Under the pieces are notes generated by a model. That model was not told the DNA's origin. It made no database searches and saw only the letters and a program-made list of their open reading frames with translations. From the NCBI GenBank assembly GCA_023374025.1, contig SIJG01000013.1, positions 216,846 through 280,845 of the forward strand: 64,000 nt of DNA, in the 5' to 3' direction. Below are positions 25,235-37,499 of this stretch, one piece after another. The position numbers were made by a program, and so were the translations under genes. The DNA is from Heterodera schachtii (taxonomy: Eukaryota; Nematoda; Chromadorea; Rhabditida; Heteroderidae). Within the stretch, counting starts at the first letter, position 1, and the number at the start of each line of letters is the position of its first letter.

Positions 25235-25733
25235 TTAACTCTTCACATCCAACGGTATTTTTTCTTCGGCTGCCTTTTTCTTTTGGTACTCATCTGGGTG
25301 CCTATAAGCAATTAAGGTTAATTATAATTAAGACATTAATAACAAAAAGGAGTTCATATTAAATCTTAGATTTTTCAACCCAAACTCAGTTAAATTTTTA
25401 GAAAATTAGCATATATTAATTTATAAATCAGTGAATTTTTTTCTATTTAAAAAAAGTGCCGAAAATGTTCTTTAATTAATTTTATTTAAATTTTAACAAA
25501 AAAACATAAAAACAAAACGTTTTTTTTCGGTATCAAAAAATTTATTATTATTTTTTACAATTAATTTTCTTACACTTTCCACCAAAATCCGTCACTCCAA
25601 TGTCGACAGTTGTTGTAATGGGCCTGGAACTTGTCCTTGTCCCACATGGCCGCAAAAATGCGTTGAATGTGTTCATAGCTGTGCATTTCGTTGCAACAGC
25701 TTCCAATTGTGATCGGCTCCGAAACAGACTCAT
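25235..25733 (-). pseudogene. 78-aa gene, copy 1 (frameshifted)
   Basis: A copy of the two-exon gene at 30816-31324. Exon 1 (25733-25574) is one base shorter than the intact copy, at about 25680 (CATAGCTGTGC against CATAGCTTGTGC), which shifts the frame. Exon 2 (25301-25235) lacks nine bases, replacing MGAR by Ile. Intron and exon sequence are otherwise almost identical to the intact copy, so the duplication is recent. The downstream end of the shared block is at about 25195. Confidence 0.75.
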
Positions 25734-26844
25734 AATGACTAAAAATAATTAATTAAATAAAAAATTGCATTTGAACAAAACCTTTGATTTGATGATGATT
25801 ATTTAAATTTTTCAATGTAAAATATTTATGCTAATTATCCCTAATTAGGCATACATGGATGGCCTCATGTGGACTGTCTTGGTGGCTTTTGACACAGTCA
25901 TTAAAATCCGCCTCCTTTGGGTTCACTGCAAAAATGCCGGCAATTGGGCGCCATAATTAATGTGTGAAGTTTTTGTGTCTTTTTGTTGCCAAGTGAAGTG
26001 GGAAATTTCGAAAAATTGCGTTATTTAATGATTTTTTTTTTAAATAATAAACTATTTCCCCAAAATCCCTTGTTCAAAAAAATAAAAATAAAATAAAACC
26101 GGATAAAGTCCAAGTCGGATTTGGACACAATATAATTTTAAAAATAGGGATGAACGAATGAAACTCGTTAATGAACCCCAAAAAATAAACGAAACGAAAT
26201 TTTACGTTTTTGATTCTTAACTTTAGCCTTTTTGCCGCACTTTACAAACGCCAATTATTGACTAATTAATATGTGAAGTTTTTGTATCTTTTAGTTGCCA
26301 ATTGAAGTGGAAAATTCCGAAAATTGCGTTATTTAATGAATTCCTTTCATTTGGTTTGGGTTTTCGTTGGCATACGACATGTCATTCTCCTTGTTTGGAC
26401 TACAAAAAAAAAACCAAAAATTTAAGTCCATTTGCCATTATTTGATTTATTTAAAAAATCATAATACTTACATTTTGCTAAATAGTGTAGTTATCCGTAA
26501 AATTTTAATATTCCCAATAATAACGGAAAATTTCTATAATGAATTCATGGATTTATGGGCATTTTCTTGGCTGGAAAAATCAGGAAAAATCCCGTTTTTA
26601 CAATTGCGTGATTTAATGAATTTTTTCTCATTTTGTTTGGGTCTTCGTTGGCAAACGACGACACGCATTCTCATTTTTCGTTATTGCCAATGTGCCATTT
26701 AGTGCTAACACTTTGCTAAATCGTAAGCTAATTCAAATTTTCCCACTAATAACTTGTAAAATTATAATTCTGGGTATTTACAGGAAAAGTCATAATTCTT
26801 GACAAAAAGAATTAAAAAATATTTTGTAATTTTGCTCCAAAGGG

Positions 26845-26946
26845 ATGATATTGCAATTACACAATTGGAGTGTGTTAACCGCACTGCTTTTGGCATTGTG
26901 TTTGAATGCAATTTTAATTTTGTTGTTTAGGAAAACATTAAATTAA
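26845..26946 (+). pseudogene. Chemoreceptor exon 1 remnant, direct
   Basis: ATG at 26845 opens 33 residues whose start, MILQLHNWSVLTALLLALCL, closely matches the receptor at 27782. The frame then ends at TAA because the codons after LILL differ. No downstream receptor exons follow before 27782. It is a truncated tandem copy, 937 bp upstream of the intact gene and with the same leader sequence. Confidence 0.8.
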
Positions 26947-27781
26947 CAACATTAAAATTCTCATTTTTTATGCATTTTTGAAAATGTGAAAACCATCTTC
27001 CGAGTCCCGCGACCTTTTTATTCCTGATTTTTTAAAAGCAAAAAAAGAAAAGAAACTAAATTTAAAATATTTAAACTGAAAATCCGAAAAGTAATTGAAA
27101 CTAAAAATGGTCAAAACACGAAAATGAAAAGAAATTTTGCATATTTTTTATATTGAGCTTTGATCTTTTTCTCGCACTTTAAAAAATGCCAATTATTTAT
27201 TAATGCGTAAGTATTTGTGTTTTTGTTGCCAATTGAAGTGGAAAATTCCGAAAATTGACATGATTTAATGAGTTTTTTCATTTTGTTTGGGTTTTAATTG
27301 GCATATAATGGCCTTTCTCATATTTTTTTGCACTAGAAAAAAACTAATGAAAAAAAAATTATGAACTATGTGAGAAGTTTCTTGTTTTTATATTGCCAAT
27401 TGAAGTGGAAAAGTGTGCTAAATTGTGTGATTTAATGAGTTTTTCATTTTGTTTGCATTTTCTTTGGCATACAATGACATGTCTTTATAAGGCAGATAAA
27501 AAACCTTCTTTTATTTTTCTAGTATATCTTAAGGATTTAGGAAAACTTTAAGCCATTATTTAATTTTTGAAAAAAATCATAGTGCTTACCTTTGTTAATA
27601 GTATAGTTAATCCGTAAAATTAACTTTTCATAATAATAATAATTTAATATATCCATAAATTAATTGGGGAAACTCTGGGCATTTTCTCGGCTGGCTCAAA
27701 ACAGGAAAAATTCGGCTTTTACATAATTCATATTTTTAGGAAAAATAATTAAAAAGTGTTTTTATTTTTGCTCCAAATACG

Positions 27782-29609
27782 ATGATACTGCAACTACACA
27801 ATGGGAGTGCGTCAATTGCACTGATTTTGGCATTGTGTTTGAATGCAATTTTAATTTTGTTGGTTTTGAAACGGTCGCCAAAGGAAATGAAATTGTACAA
27901 GCGAATTTTACTTCAAACTGCAATTGTTGACATCATTTTAAGCGTACTAACACTTTTAGCATTGCCTGTAAGCAGCTTAATATCATTATTAAGACTCCGA
28001 TTTATATGGATTTAATAAAATAATTTCGGGCTAATAATTAAATTTTTTAAAATTTTCATATAAATTTAGGCTTTTTTTGTTTATAATGGTTGGCTCATGA
28101 TCTTTTCATTCTCAAGTTTATCTGATTATTTGGCACTTTCTGTTCAATTCCGACTTCTGATGATTAACATTTGGTTAATCGTATGCTTTTTTTCATTATT
28201 TGGTTTATGCGTTCAATTTGTTTATCGCTTTTTGTCGTTAAACAGGTAATTAGGAGTTTGAACTTTAACTTCTTAAATTTTCTGGATAAACAATATTTTC
28301 ACTTATTTAGTCAAAACTATTAGAAAAATGCATAAACATTTATCATTAAAATTATTAAAATTTTTTGGATTTATAAACATAAGAAAATAATTTTTGTTTT
28401 TAGGGGCCTTAAAATAAATCTGAAAACATATCTTGGAATGCTTTCAATTGCACTGATCATCGCTTTCACAACATGGTCTTACAGTCTTTTTTTTGTTTGG
28501 CATAAAACACTCATTTTGCCTAATGATGATGAGATTAAATTGATTGAGCAGCAATTAAATGAGAACATCAGCAATTTTTTGGTTTCTCGTCGAAGAAATG
28601 TGAGTAAAAAATTTTTGATGAGATAAATTTGAGATATATGTTGGAATAAAATAAAATTTAAACAGGAAAATAATAAAGAATGCGCACACCTCAATTTTAA
28701 TGGTTTCATATTTACACAAAAAAAGTATTACCAAAAACAATTAAATTTTGGCCAAAAAAATTTATAAATTTTCAAAAAATTTTGAAAAAAAATGTTATAA
28801 ACTTTTGATTTGGTAATATATTTTTATTTAATGAACTTTTAAAGGAAAACTGTGAAAAATTAGGCTATAGAATATAAAAAGATTGTTTTATTTTTATGTT
28901 TAATTTATGAGTATGATATCACGGTGATCAATTTTTCATCAAATTTTTATTTTGATTATAGAATCATTTAAACTGGTTTTTTAGTTCATTTTAATTTGAA
29001 TTTTGTTTATTTTAATTTTTTAAACTTTAAATTTTGATAACATTTAAGGATGATTTGTCACAGCAAATTGTAAAAGGAGCTGAGACATTTGATTTTGCAC
29101 TTTGTTTTTGTATTATTGCCATTTGTGGCTACAAAATGGCCAGATTTGTCGATAAAAATTTGGACAAAAATTCAACACGACGCCAACAAATCAACAAACA
29201 AATCACACTCAATTTGTGCATTCAGGTACTGTATTTATTACATTTTATAAGTCGTGCCATTTTTTCGAATTTAGTTTAATTTTAATTAATTTAGGCATTA
29301 TTGCCACTGAGCCTGAACATCATTGGCATTTTAATCATTGCAGCAATTTCTTTTTTCAATTTTGGCTCACTGAACTTACAAATGTGCATCGTTATTCCTT
29401 CACATTGGCTGCCCGTACTGAATCCGCTGGTCCCAATTATCTGTGTCAGTGATTATCGTAAAGCGGTGACCAAATTTATACGATGTGCGACCAGCCGCTG
29501 TAGAAAAAGACAAAACACAGTAGTGCCACAACAATCAATTGCGATGATTGCCTCCGAAAATAACAATGGACACCTTAATTATCGCCGGCGCCCAATTGTT
29601 GCCTCTTAA
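27782..29609 (+). CDS. Serpentine chemoreceptor (Srd/Str-type 7TM GPCR)
   Basis: Five exons with consistent phases: 27782-27967, 28070-28245, 28404-28599, 29049-29225 and 29295-29609, giving 349 residues. All donors are GT (GTAAGC, GTAATT, GTGAGT, GTACTG) and acceptors end in AG. The N-terminal helix is followed by LKRSPKEMKLYKRILLQTAI, the family's first intracellular-loop signature; exon 2 ends VQFVYRFLSLNR; the last helix is HWLPVLNPLVPIICVSDYRK with the conserved proline and YR, then a basic tail. Such receptors act in the plasma membrane of sensory neurons and detect environmental cues. Length and about seven hydrophobic segments fit the family. Two truncated exon-1 copies upstream and a repeated 5' module show local expansion. 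It looks intact. Srd is the best guess; Str/Srj relatives share the signatures. Confidence 0.88.
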
Positions 29610-29619
29610 GCAATGATCA

Positions 29620-30690
29620 TGCACAGCATTTAGCTGATAAACAATTCTCGACTAAAAAGATTGTAATACGCTGCAGAAAAATGTTTTCAAAATCAATAGC
29701 ACCAAAGCAAATGTAAATTATTAAACCTAATTTTAATAATTATTAATTTTTAATGTCCTATGATTTTGCTTGATGGAAAGACATTCAGAAATGTAAATAG
29801 CTTGCAAATATAGACAGAAATCGTAGAATGCTGGGATCTTTTGTATTTGGTGGTAAATTATGCGTTTTTTCTGTCCATATTATTCATCTTTCACGAAAAT
29901 TTTCCTAGGTTCATCGAAAGTTGTTTTAAGTGTTTTTAGTCCAACTATATTATTTTTATATTAAAACTATTTTTCGGGGGTTTTTGGCGACCCATAACTT
30001 TTGTCAATTTCTTTTTTGTCTAAAAATTCTTTCAAATTCATGTTTTAGATGCCGAGAGGAATCGAATTCCTCTAATTTGTGGTTGTTCCATGCGTTTTAG
30101 GTCAGTGGACGGTTCAGTCCCAAGGCCATTTGCCATTTCAGTCCCGGGACTGTAACTCTTCAGAGATTGGTTGTCGCCAAAAAATTCTTTCATTACAGAC
30201 CGAGAGGTATCAAATGATATATCATTTATTTAATTTTGAATCTGGGCCCTATGAAACATATTTAGCGGATTTTTTCATTGCATGATTTTATTATATCTTT
30301 TGCTTAAATTGCGAAAAATCCGTGAATTTCCGCATTTCTCATGTGATTAAACACTGGATCAAATTCGAGATGAAATTCCGACAGAAAATTTCATGATCAC
30401 TTTTTATGATAATAATTTCGATAAAACATGATCTGGTTATCAAAAAATTCCAAAGTCAAATTGTAATTTATGGAAAAAGAAAGTGCATTTGATTTGCTCC
30501 CTTATTTCCAAATTGAAATACCAATTTTATTTTGTTGAGGTTATTTAAAAAAAAGTCCATATATCTGTTTAAATAACTTAATTATTTTATTCATTTTTTC
30601 TTGTTTGTTAATTATGCAAAACTTTGATTGAAAAAAAATGAATTCCCTCCCATACATTTTGAACATAAAATTAAATTAAGAAATAATATT
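29620..30690. other. Intergenic downstream of chemoreceptor
   Basis: No gene supported. CAGTCCCGGGACTG, a perfect 14 bp palindrome, is at 30138-30151. A weak direct similarity (AAAAATTCTTTCA...GAGAGG) links about 30020 and 30180. The frame at 30079-30285 lies across these repeats and has no recognised content. Confidence 0.4.
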
Positions 30691-30815
30691 TTATTTTGAT
30701 ATCGTTCAAAATTTTTTTGGGTAAATGTGATTATTTATGACATATATCAAAATAAATTTTGAATAAAATCAAAAGATTTCATTATTCAGTCAAAATACAT
30801 GATTAATTTTGCCAT

Positions 30816-31324
30816 TTAACTCTTCACATCCAACGGTCTTGCGCCCATTTTTTCTTCGGCTGCCTTTTTCTTTTGGTACTCATCTGGGTGCCTATAAGCA
30901 ATTAAGGTTAATTATAATTAAGACATTAATAACAAAAAGGAATTCATATTAAATCTTAGATTTTTCAACCCAAACTCAGTTAAATTTTTAGAAAATTAGC
31001 ATATATTAATTTATAAATCAGTGAATTTTTTCTATTTAAAAAAAGTGCCGAAAATGTTCTTTAATTAATTTTATTTAAATTTTAACAAAAAAAACATAAA
31101 AACAAAACGTTTTTTTTCGGTATCAAAAAATTTATTATTATTTTTTACAATTAATTTTCTTACACTTTCCACCAAAATCCGTCACTCCAATGTCGACAGT
31201 TGTTGTAATGGGCCTGGAACTTGTCCTTGTCCCACATGGCCGCAAAAATGCGTTGAATGTGTTCATAGCTTGTGCATTTCGTTGCAACAGCTTCCAATTG
31301 TGATCGGCTCCGAAACAGACTCAT
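30816..31324 (-). CDS. Small conserved-looking protein, 78 aa, intact copy
   Basis: Two exons on the minus strand: 31324-31164 and 30891-30816, separated by a 272 bp intron (donor GTAAGA, acceptor TATAG). The phase-2 join creates a Val codon between FWWK and HPDEYQKKK. The 78-residue product starts MSLFRSRSQLEAVATKC, has a Trp/Tyr-rich middle (MWDKDKFQ, YNNCRHWSDGFWWKV) and a Lys/Glu-rich tail ending PLDVKS. No transmembrane segment. The basic, Arg-containing N-terminus would suit a mitochondrial protein, but no family is recognised. Two defective copies lie at 25235-25733 and 35840-35906; only this copy keeps the full frame and the MGAR codons, so it is probably the parent gene. Confidence 0.65.
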
Positions 31325-31427
31325 AATGACTAAAAATAATTAATTAAATAAAAAATTGCATTTGAACAAAACCTTTGATTTGATGATGATTATTAAATTT
31401 TTCAATGTAAATTTTTTCAATGTACAA

Positions 31428-34400
31428 CCCGGACTTTTTAAAATTCAAAAAATTTTTAAAAATTCAAATATTAATTTATGTCAATTGAAAATAAATACAA
31501 AATAAATTTTTATTTTGTTTTTAATTTAATAAAATCCAAAAGTTAAAGCATAATGCAGGTGAAGAGCACCATGCGTATATAATTTTGAACAGTTTTTTTA
31601 GTGTTTTATAAATTATTTTGATAATAATTAAAGTTTTAAAATTTTGTATTTTTTCTTTTAATTAAATTGACCCAACTATGTATTTTTCGTAGTAATTTGT
31701 ATATTATTATTTTCATTTCTATGATTTCTAACGCGAGAAATATGAGCATTCCCAAAACGTATATGGTTTACTTTTCCATTATCAATGAATTAATGTTGTT
31801 TAAAATAAGGATTATCGTTTTAAATATATAATATTTATTAGTTTTTCATTATTTAGCATAATAATCAAGTTTTATAACGTATATTTTGTGAGATAAATCT
31901 TTTTTTATAGATTGATTACAATGTTTTTTTGGAGTAGTTCTTTATTTTTAAGTAGTATAATGAATGTTCTTATTTAGTTCAAGGGCTTTGGTCAGCACGG
32001 TGCATAAAATTAAAGCTATAATAAGTTAGTTATTTTATGTAGTAATATTATTTAATACAAATAGAAAAAAAAATATTGTAACAATAATTTTTAACGGAGA
32101 TAAATTATATATCTGTTATCTGATGTTTATAGCTTAGCGATAAGTTGGTTTTTGTTTAAGCTTTATTATAAGTTTTAATACTTATATTTTCCTTATAATT
32201 TAAGTATATCATCGTGTCCTGTTATTAGTGACAATTAATAATTAATTTTACGAAAAACTGCACATAATTTAATAAAACTCTCAACACGATTTATTTGGGA
32301 GTGTTTCCGTTTGTTAGCTTTATCTTCTTTATTTATTATTGCTTTAATTACACTTTAATTAATTTTATTAATTTGTTTTTTGTCATTAAACTATATATTC
32401 GGAATATATATTGATTTTTTATTTTATGACCTATTTTATTTAATCGTTATTGTTTTCTGTGCTTACATTTTTTAAATATTAATTATTTACTAAAGTTGCA
32501 TTGTTGAATCATAGGATTCTTAGTGATGAGACCAAGCAAATTACCAAAAATTATATAAAAAAAATTATCTTTAAAGTTTTCAGATTTATTTTTACCAATA
32601 CATAATTACGTTTGCTTATTATTATGCTTTGCTTTTTTGTAGCTAAATTGGTATTTGCCATCTGCATATAATCACAGGGTAGCAAGCTCTCAATCGATAT
32701 TGAGGGTGATAAATATTTTTTATTTAATTACTTAAATCGATAATCTGCCATTGTTATTTATAAGTTTTATGCATAGCTAAAATAAAATCGTCTGATTTTT
32801 TTATTGTTATTATTTTTGATTAAATTAATTTATCTTTAATTTCGATTGTAATTTAGATAAAATATTTCATGGCATGGGATTCTTTTTCTAGCCCCTATAG
32901 CTGTTCTTAAAATTGAATTGATTTATTTGAGTTTTAATTCTCTTTTTTATCATTTTATTCGTAAGGCTTTATTTTACTACACATTTCCTAGCTTAATTAT
33001 ATATTTATCAATTTTTTGTAATAAATAAAATCCATTAATTAGTAAATTACTTATGTTATTTATTATAAAATCTATATAAGTTTTTAAGTGGCAATTGTAA
33101 GAAACAAATGTTATTTGTTAATAAATGATAAACAAAAATTGCTTTTTTAAATAATAAAAAAACAAAAATTTAATTATTTTAAACTATTGCTTATCGATTA
33201 ATGTTCGTTAACAAAAACTTGACTCTGTAAAAGACATAATAAAGCTCTGAAAACCTTCATTATACTTATAATAAACGGCTAAACAATTTCTAATAATCAA
33301 AACCAATGCCCTGAATAAGAATTTTAATCATAATGGAAACAAATTTTTTCAATTAATGTAACAAAGACACTAAATAATAATAAGAAAAACCAATTTTATT
33401 ACATATTGATTCATTATTTCCAATAAATAAAATATATCGAGAACAAGACAACAAAAACTTCAGCGATTTTAGAATTAAAATCAGAGAAATAAAGTCTGTA
33501 AAAATTAAATTAATTCTTTTAAATCTCCATTTTAATTAATAAAAATGTTTTATAATATTCAATTGTTTTACTAAATAACTAATAGATTCCTATTTCTATA
33601 ATAATTAGATTTTGAGGAGATAAAATATTTTTCCATACAATAATTTTGTTTTATTTATTATCTTTCCGTTAAAGCTAATTTAAAAATTTACTAGAAATTT
33701 ATTTTTAATCAGGCTTGTTCATTAATTTTTTATCTTTATATATTTTTAGATTCGTCTCGTCTGTTTGGATTGCTTCTTTATAATTATTCGAATTCAATAA
33801 ATAAAATTTTGGTTAATTTTATCACTGTTGATTTTATTTTTATCATTTATTTTTGATTGAATATATTGTTTCATTTTAATTATAATTAGACAAAAAAAGT
33901 TTCATGCAACGCAACCTGAATTCGCACGAAATTGGGTGTCTTTAAACACAAAGTTGTGTAAAAAAATATATTATTAAATAATTGTATTTGTAAGAATCTA
34001 TTTCTGTTGTTCAATATATATTAAGTAATTCAATTTCTCTATATAATAATTATTTGTGTCCCCCATGCTTTATATTATTAATTCTGCTTTTTGTATCTTT
34101 TGGATTTAAATATAATACCCATGTCAAGAATGTGATTTTTTAAATTAATTATTTATTTAAAAATAAAATTTAAAATTTCATTTACATTTTACACGATTAA
34201 TATTTAAAATACAAACTAAAACGAAAATTAATAATACCCCAATTTTTGTCATAAGTTTTTGAACAAATATCTTTTGTCATTTCATTGTGGGTTCCGCATT
34301 CAATAAGGAAAATTTTAGTTTTTTATAATCTAAAATGCGCGCTTTTATTGAATTTATCACTAACCGCATTTGATATTTCTTTTGCATCTTATTTGATATT

Positions 34401-35716
34401 TAATTATTTATGGTTATCTTATCATGGCCATTATATAATTAGAAAAAACCGAGAAAATAAACTGCCCAATTAATGGGATTGTAAGGATTTCCTTGATTAT
34501 TTGAAAGCTAAAATCCTTCAAAAAATAATTTTACATAACATTTTTAATATACTATTTATTTTAATTTGCTTCCGTAAAAAATGCTGACGCTATATATTTA
34601 AGTATTTGTGTTATATTATTAATTTATTTATGCATTGTTTTCTACTTAAATTATATGATTTAAAATTTGTCCATCCAAAACAAACGAGTCAACTCCCACA
34701 ATAAAGATAATATTTTTTTTTAAATAAATCAATAGTTTATTTTTTATAAAATTATTTTTTTTAATTTCATTCAAAATATAATTAAATCTCGTTTTATCGC
34801 TGATTAAATGCAATAATATTATTCATTTTAACATAAAAAATAGATAATATTTCAAATATTCCATTCTATTTATAATGAAATAATCGCACAACCGCACTGG
34901 AAAACGTTTGATGAAACAGCAAAAAATAGTTAATTTACTCATTTTTTTGACGAATCAAATGTGGATTTGAATCTTTCTTAGACTTGAAAAAGTTATATTT
35001 GAATATAACATTTATAAATATATATATTATTTTTGACGAAATTAAATATGTTATTTGATATAAAGATAAGTTTTAAATTAACGAATTTTATTGTAATTTT
35101 GGTGAGTTTTTGTAATTATTATTGTGCATCATTATATTCATCTTTACTATATTTTTGAGTTTTATGAAATGTGTTGGAAAGTATATCATTTTATTATCCA
35201 TATTTCATATTTTTGAATTATCGGGCTTATATGAAAATGATAACGCATTTTTAGCTTTGCAAATTAATTTTCACTAGAAAATTTAAATATTTAAATTAAT
35301 TATTCTTTTTAAATTCTTGCATTGATAAAACATTTTTTTATTGTGTGTAATAATTATTCAGATTACTTTTTTCATACTGATTTTGTATAGATTTTAATTT
35401 AGTCTAAATTTATTTTTTTCTTGCAACGCCATTAGGAAGTATTTTTTGTACATTAATTGATGAATAGGTAATATAATAATGATAAAATAAAAAGAAAATA
35501 TAAGGAATGCTTACCCGATGGCGGCTATCTTTTTGGGAAATTAATATCATACTCACTACTCTATAGGTTGAATTCTTTATAATTTTTTGCTTCGATATAA
35601 TTATTCTAATTCAATAACAAAAATTTTTGGTTATCTTTTTTAATTAAATTAATGTCTTTAATTAATTCGATAATTATGTCTTAGAATATTTATGAAATCA
35701 GGTCCTTTATCTATAA
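31428..35716. repeat. 4.2 kb AT-rich repeat, copy A
   Basis: Aligns along its full length with 47968-52124. The left boundary is near CCCGGACTTTTTAAA (31426) and the right boundary is at TCCTTTATCTATA (35715). There is no coding capacity on either strand. Copy A has about 222 bp (31747-31969) that copy B lacks, deleted between short repeats. The copies otherwise differ mainly by single-base indels, nearly all missing in A, with few substitutions. The plus strand is T-rich. It separates copies 2 and 3 of the 78-aa gene block. Confidence 0.85.
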
Positions 35717-35717
35717 T

Positions 35718-35925
35718 ATTTTGATATCGTTCAAAATTTTTTGGGTAAATGTGATTATTTATGACATATATCAAAATAAATTTTGAATAAAATCAAAAGA
35801 TTTCATTATTCAGTCAAAATACATGATTAATTTTGCCATTTAACTCTTCACATCCAACGGTATTTTTTCTTCGGCTGCCTTTTTCTTTTGGTACTCATCT
35901 GGGTGCCTATAAGCAATTAAGGTTT
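35718..35925 (-). pseudogene. 78-aa gene, copy 3 (exon 2 only)
   Basis: Exon 2 of the 78-aa gene (35906-35840) with the same nine-base deletion as copy 1. It is preceded on its 3' side by about 120 bp shared with copy 2 (from GATATCGTTCAAAATTTT). Similarity ends just after AATTAAGGTT at about 35924, so intron and exon 1 are missing. A truncated copy. Confidence 0.75.
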
Positions 35926-36068
35926 AATGAAGACTTATACAAAAATTTCTGATTTTGGATACTTAATTTTAAAAGCATTATTTTTAAAAAATTCTGTTTT
36001 ATTTAAAAAAATTCAGTGTAATTAATTAATATGTGCTGTCGACGTCGTCGCCGTCGCCTCAGTTTCTG

Positions 36069-36208
36069 TATAAATCGGATTTAAACAAAGAAACTCCCAC
36101 ACAATGAAGGAGGATTTGGCATCCAGATCAGCGGATTACATTTTGCTGAGCATCTTTTGGGAGTTAATGGAATCAAAAAATTGGATATTAATTGACAACC
36201 AGCTGTGA
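36069..36208 (+). CDS. Possible 34-residue ORF behind a TATA box
   Basis: In a GC-richer island (GTCGACGTCGTCGCCGTCGCC) a TATAAAT at 36069-36075 lies 29 bp before an ATG at 36104. The frame runs 34 residues (MKEDLASRSADYILLSIFWE start) to TGA at 36206. A GTGAAT at the stop could be a donor, so it may be only a first exon. Nothing recognised. The spacing of TATA and ATG is suggestive, but the 5' UTR would be almost absent. Confidence 0.3.
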
Positions 36209-36744
36209 ATCCTTATTTTTCTGTTTTTTTGACCCGGTTTTTTGTTGAAAATGTATATTTAAAATTTAAATTAATAATTCTTTAATTAAGCAAAAATTTT
36301 TATATAATTATATTTAATTTTTAATTTTTTTATATGCACAGTTAATCATTAAAATCTCAAAAATACATAATAATGTGTTCAATACCTTATTTTAACTATT
36401 TATCTTACAAATAACTTTATGACATACTCTTTTTTTACATAAAATTGTCTGAACTTTATAAGTAAAATTTTGTAAAATTTGTTCCTGTTTCCCTTTATCT
36501 AATAATTTCCTGTTTAAAAAATATCAATATTTATTAAACAAGTAATTAAACCATTGCATTTATCACATTCTTTTTTTGTTGCATTTTTGCGTAATAACGA
36601 AAGCAAAAAAAATTGTAAACTTTACCGTATTCTTCCGTCTCCGCGCATATTAAATAAATTTTTATTACTTTATTGACATACAACAATAGAAATGTATATT
36701 TTTAAATTTATTTTCATGTCATTTTTAGAAAATTATAAAAATAA

Positions 36745-37440
36745 ATGTTTCATAATTCTTCATATTTTATTGTCGTTCTTTTGATTCATGCAATTTTCAT
36801 TTTTTCGTCGGTTCATTGCACTTTGTACAAACATAAGCTACATTATCAGCAGGAGGGCTTTGATAGGCAGAAATCAGCATTTTCACCAAAATTTGAGGTA
36901 TCATTTATAAAAAATAAAAAAATTTTGTCAAAATTACATATAATAATGTTATTAGAAAATGAATGATATTTTTCTAAGAAAAAAACTTAGTTAAATCAGT
37001 GAGAAAAAGCTCTAGATTTTGGGAAAGGCTAAAGAAAATACTAAAAATAATTCTGCTATTGTTTTGATTAATATTTATTTATTTTTAATTACTCTCACAC
37101 ATATATATTATATTTTTAATTATTTGAGATAATTTTTAGGGCGGTTTTAAAGATGAAATTAGTAAATTTTTCTAAATTTCCGACAAAAACAAAATTTCAG
37201 AATAACCATCGTCACCACATTCACCTCCTGCGTCGTGCTGTCACCAACATTTGCGTTGACTTCAACCGGCAGCCCATCCCATGCAAATGGGAGACGGAGG
37301 CTCAATTGCGAAAAAAGCTACTGGCATGCCATTTGAGTATCATCACAATGCCATTCTGCCATCGGACAGTGCCAAAAAATATGCAGAAAATTCAGAAAAT
37401 GAAAAGCAAACGACAGAGAGGCGGCATTTTCTCATTATAG
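36745..37440 (+). CDS. Candidate small secreted protein, 131 aa
   Basis: Exon 1 (36745-36897) encodes MFHNSSYFIVVLLIHAIFIF followed by SSVHC, a clear signal peptide, then a short polar stretch, and ends at a GTATCA donor in phase 0. A TTTCAG acceptor at 37195-37200 starts exon 2 (37201-37440) in phase 0, giving 80 more residues with four Cys (CVDF, PCKW, ACHL, FCHR) and a basic C-terminus ending RGGIFSL. A nearer acceptor (TTTTTAG, 37133-37139) would lead quickly to a stop. Exon 2 is GC-richer and long stretches are open in the other two frames, so the reading of exon 2 is uncertain. No family recognised; secretion is the main inference. Confidence 0.5.
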
Positions 37441-37499
37441 AGAAAATCGTCAACCAATTAAAGAATTTTTAAAAAAATAATTATATAATTTAATTGAGT

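Larger units (their letters stand above)
25080..27480 (+). repeat. Repeated module upstream of chemoreceptor copies
   Basis: A 100-250 bp module recurs in direct orientation at about 25080-25205, 25950-26030, 26235-26400, 26590-26690, 27170-27330 and 27360-27490. Its core is TTGCCAATTGAAGTGGAAAA then a stretch like TTGCGTTATTTAATGA and, in the longer copies, TTTGGGTTTTCGTTGGCATA. Copies precede both plus-strand exon 1 sequences (26845 and 27782), which are 937 bp apart and also share a GGGCATTTTC..GGCTGG segment and the TTTTTGCTCCAAA leader just before ATG. It therefore looks like duplicated promoter/5' DNA of the receptor gene. A second shared segment (AAGTCCAAGTCGGATTTG...) is at 24961-25030 and 26108-26180. 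Confidence 0.7.

Noticed and set aside
28479..28740. Minus-strand frames over chemoreceptor exon 3
   Set aside because: Shadows of a well-supported plus-strand exon.
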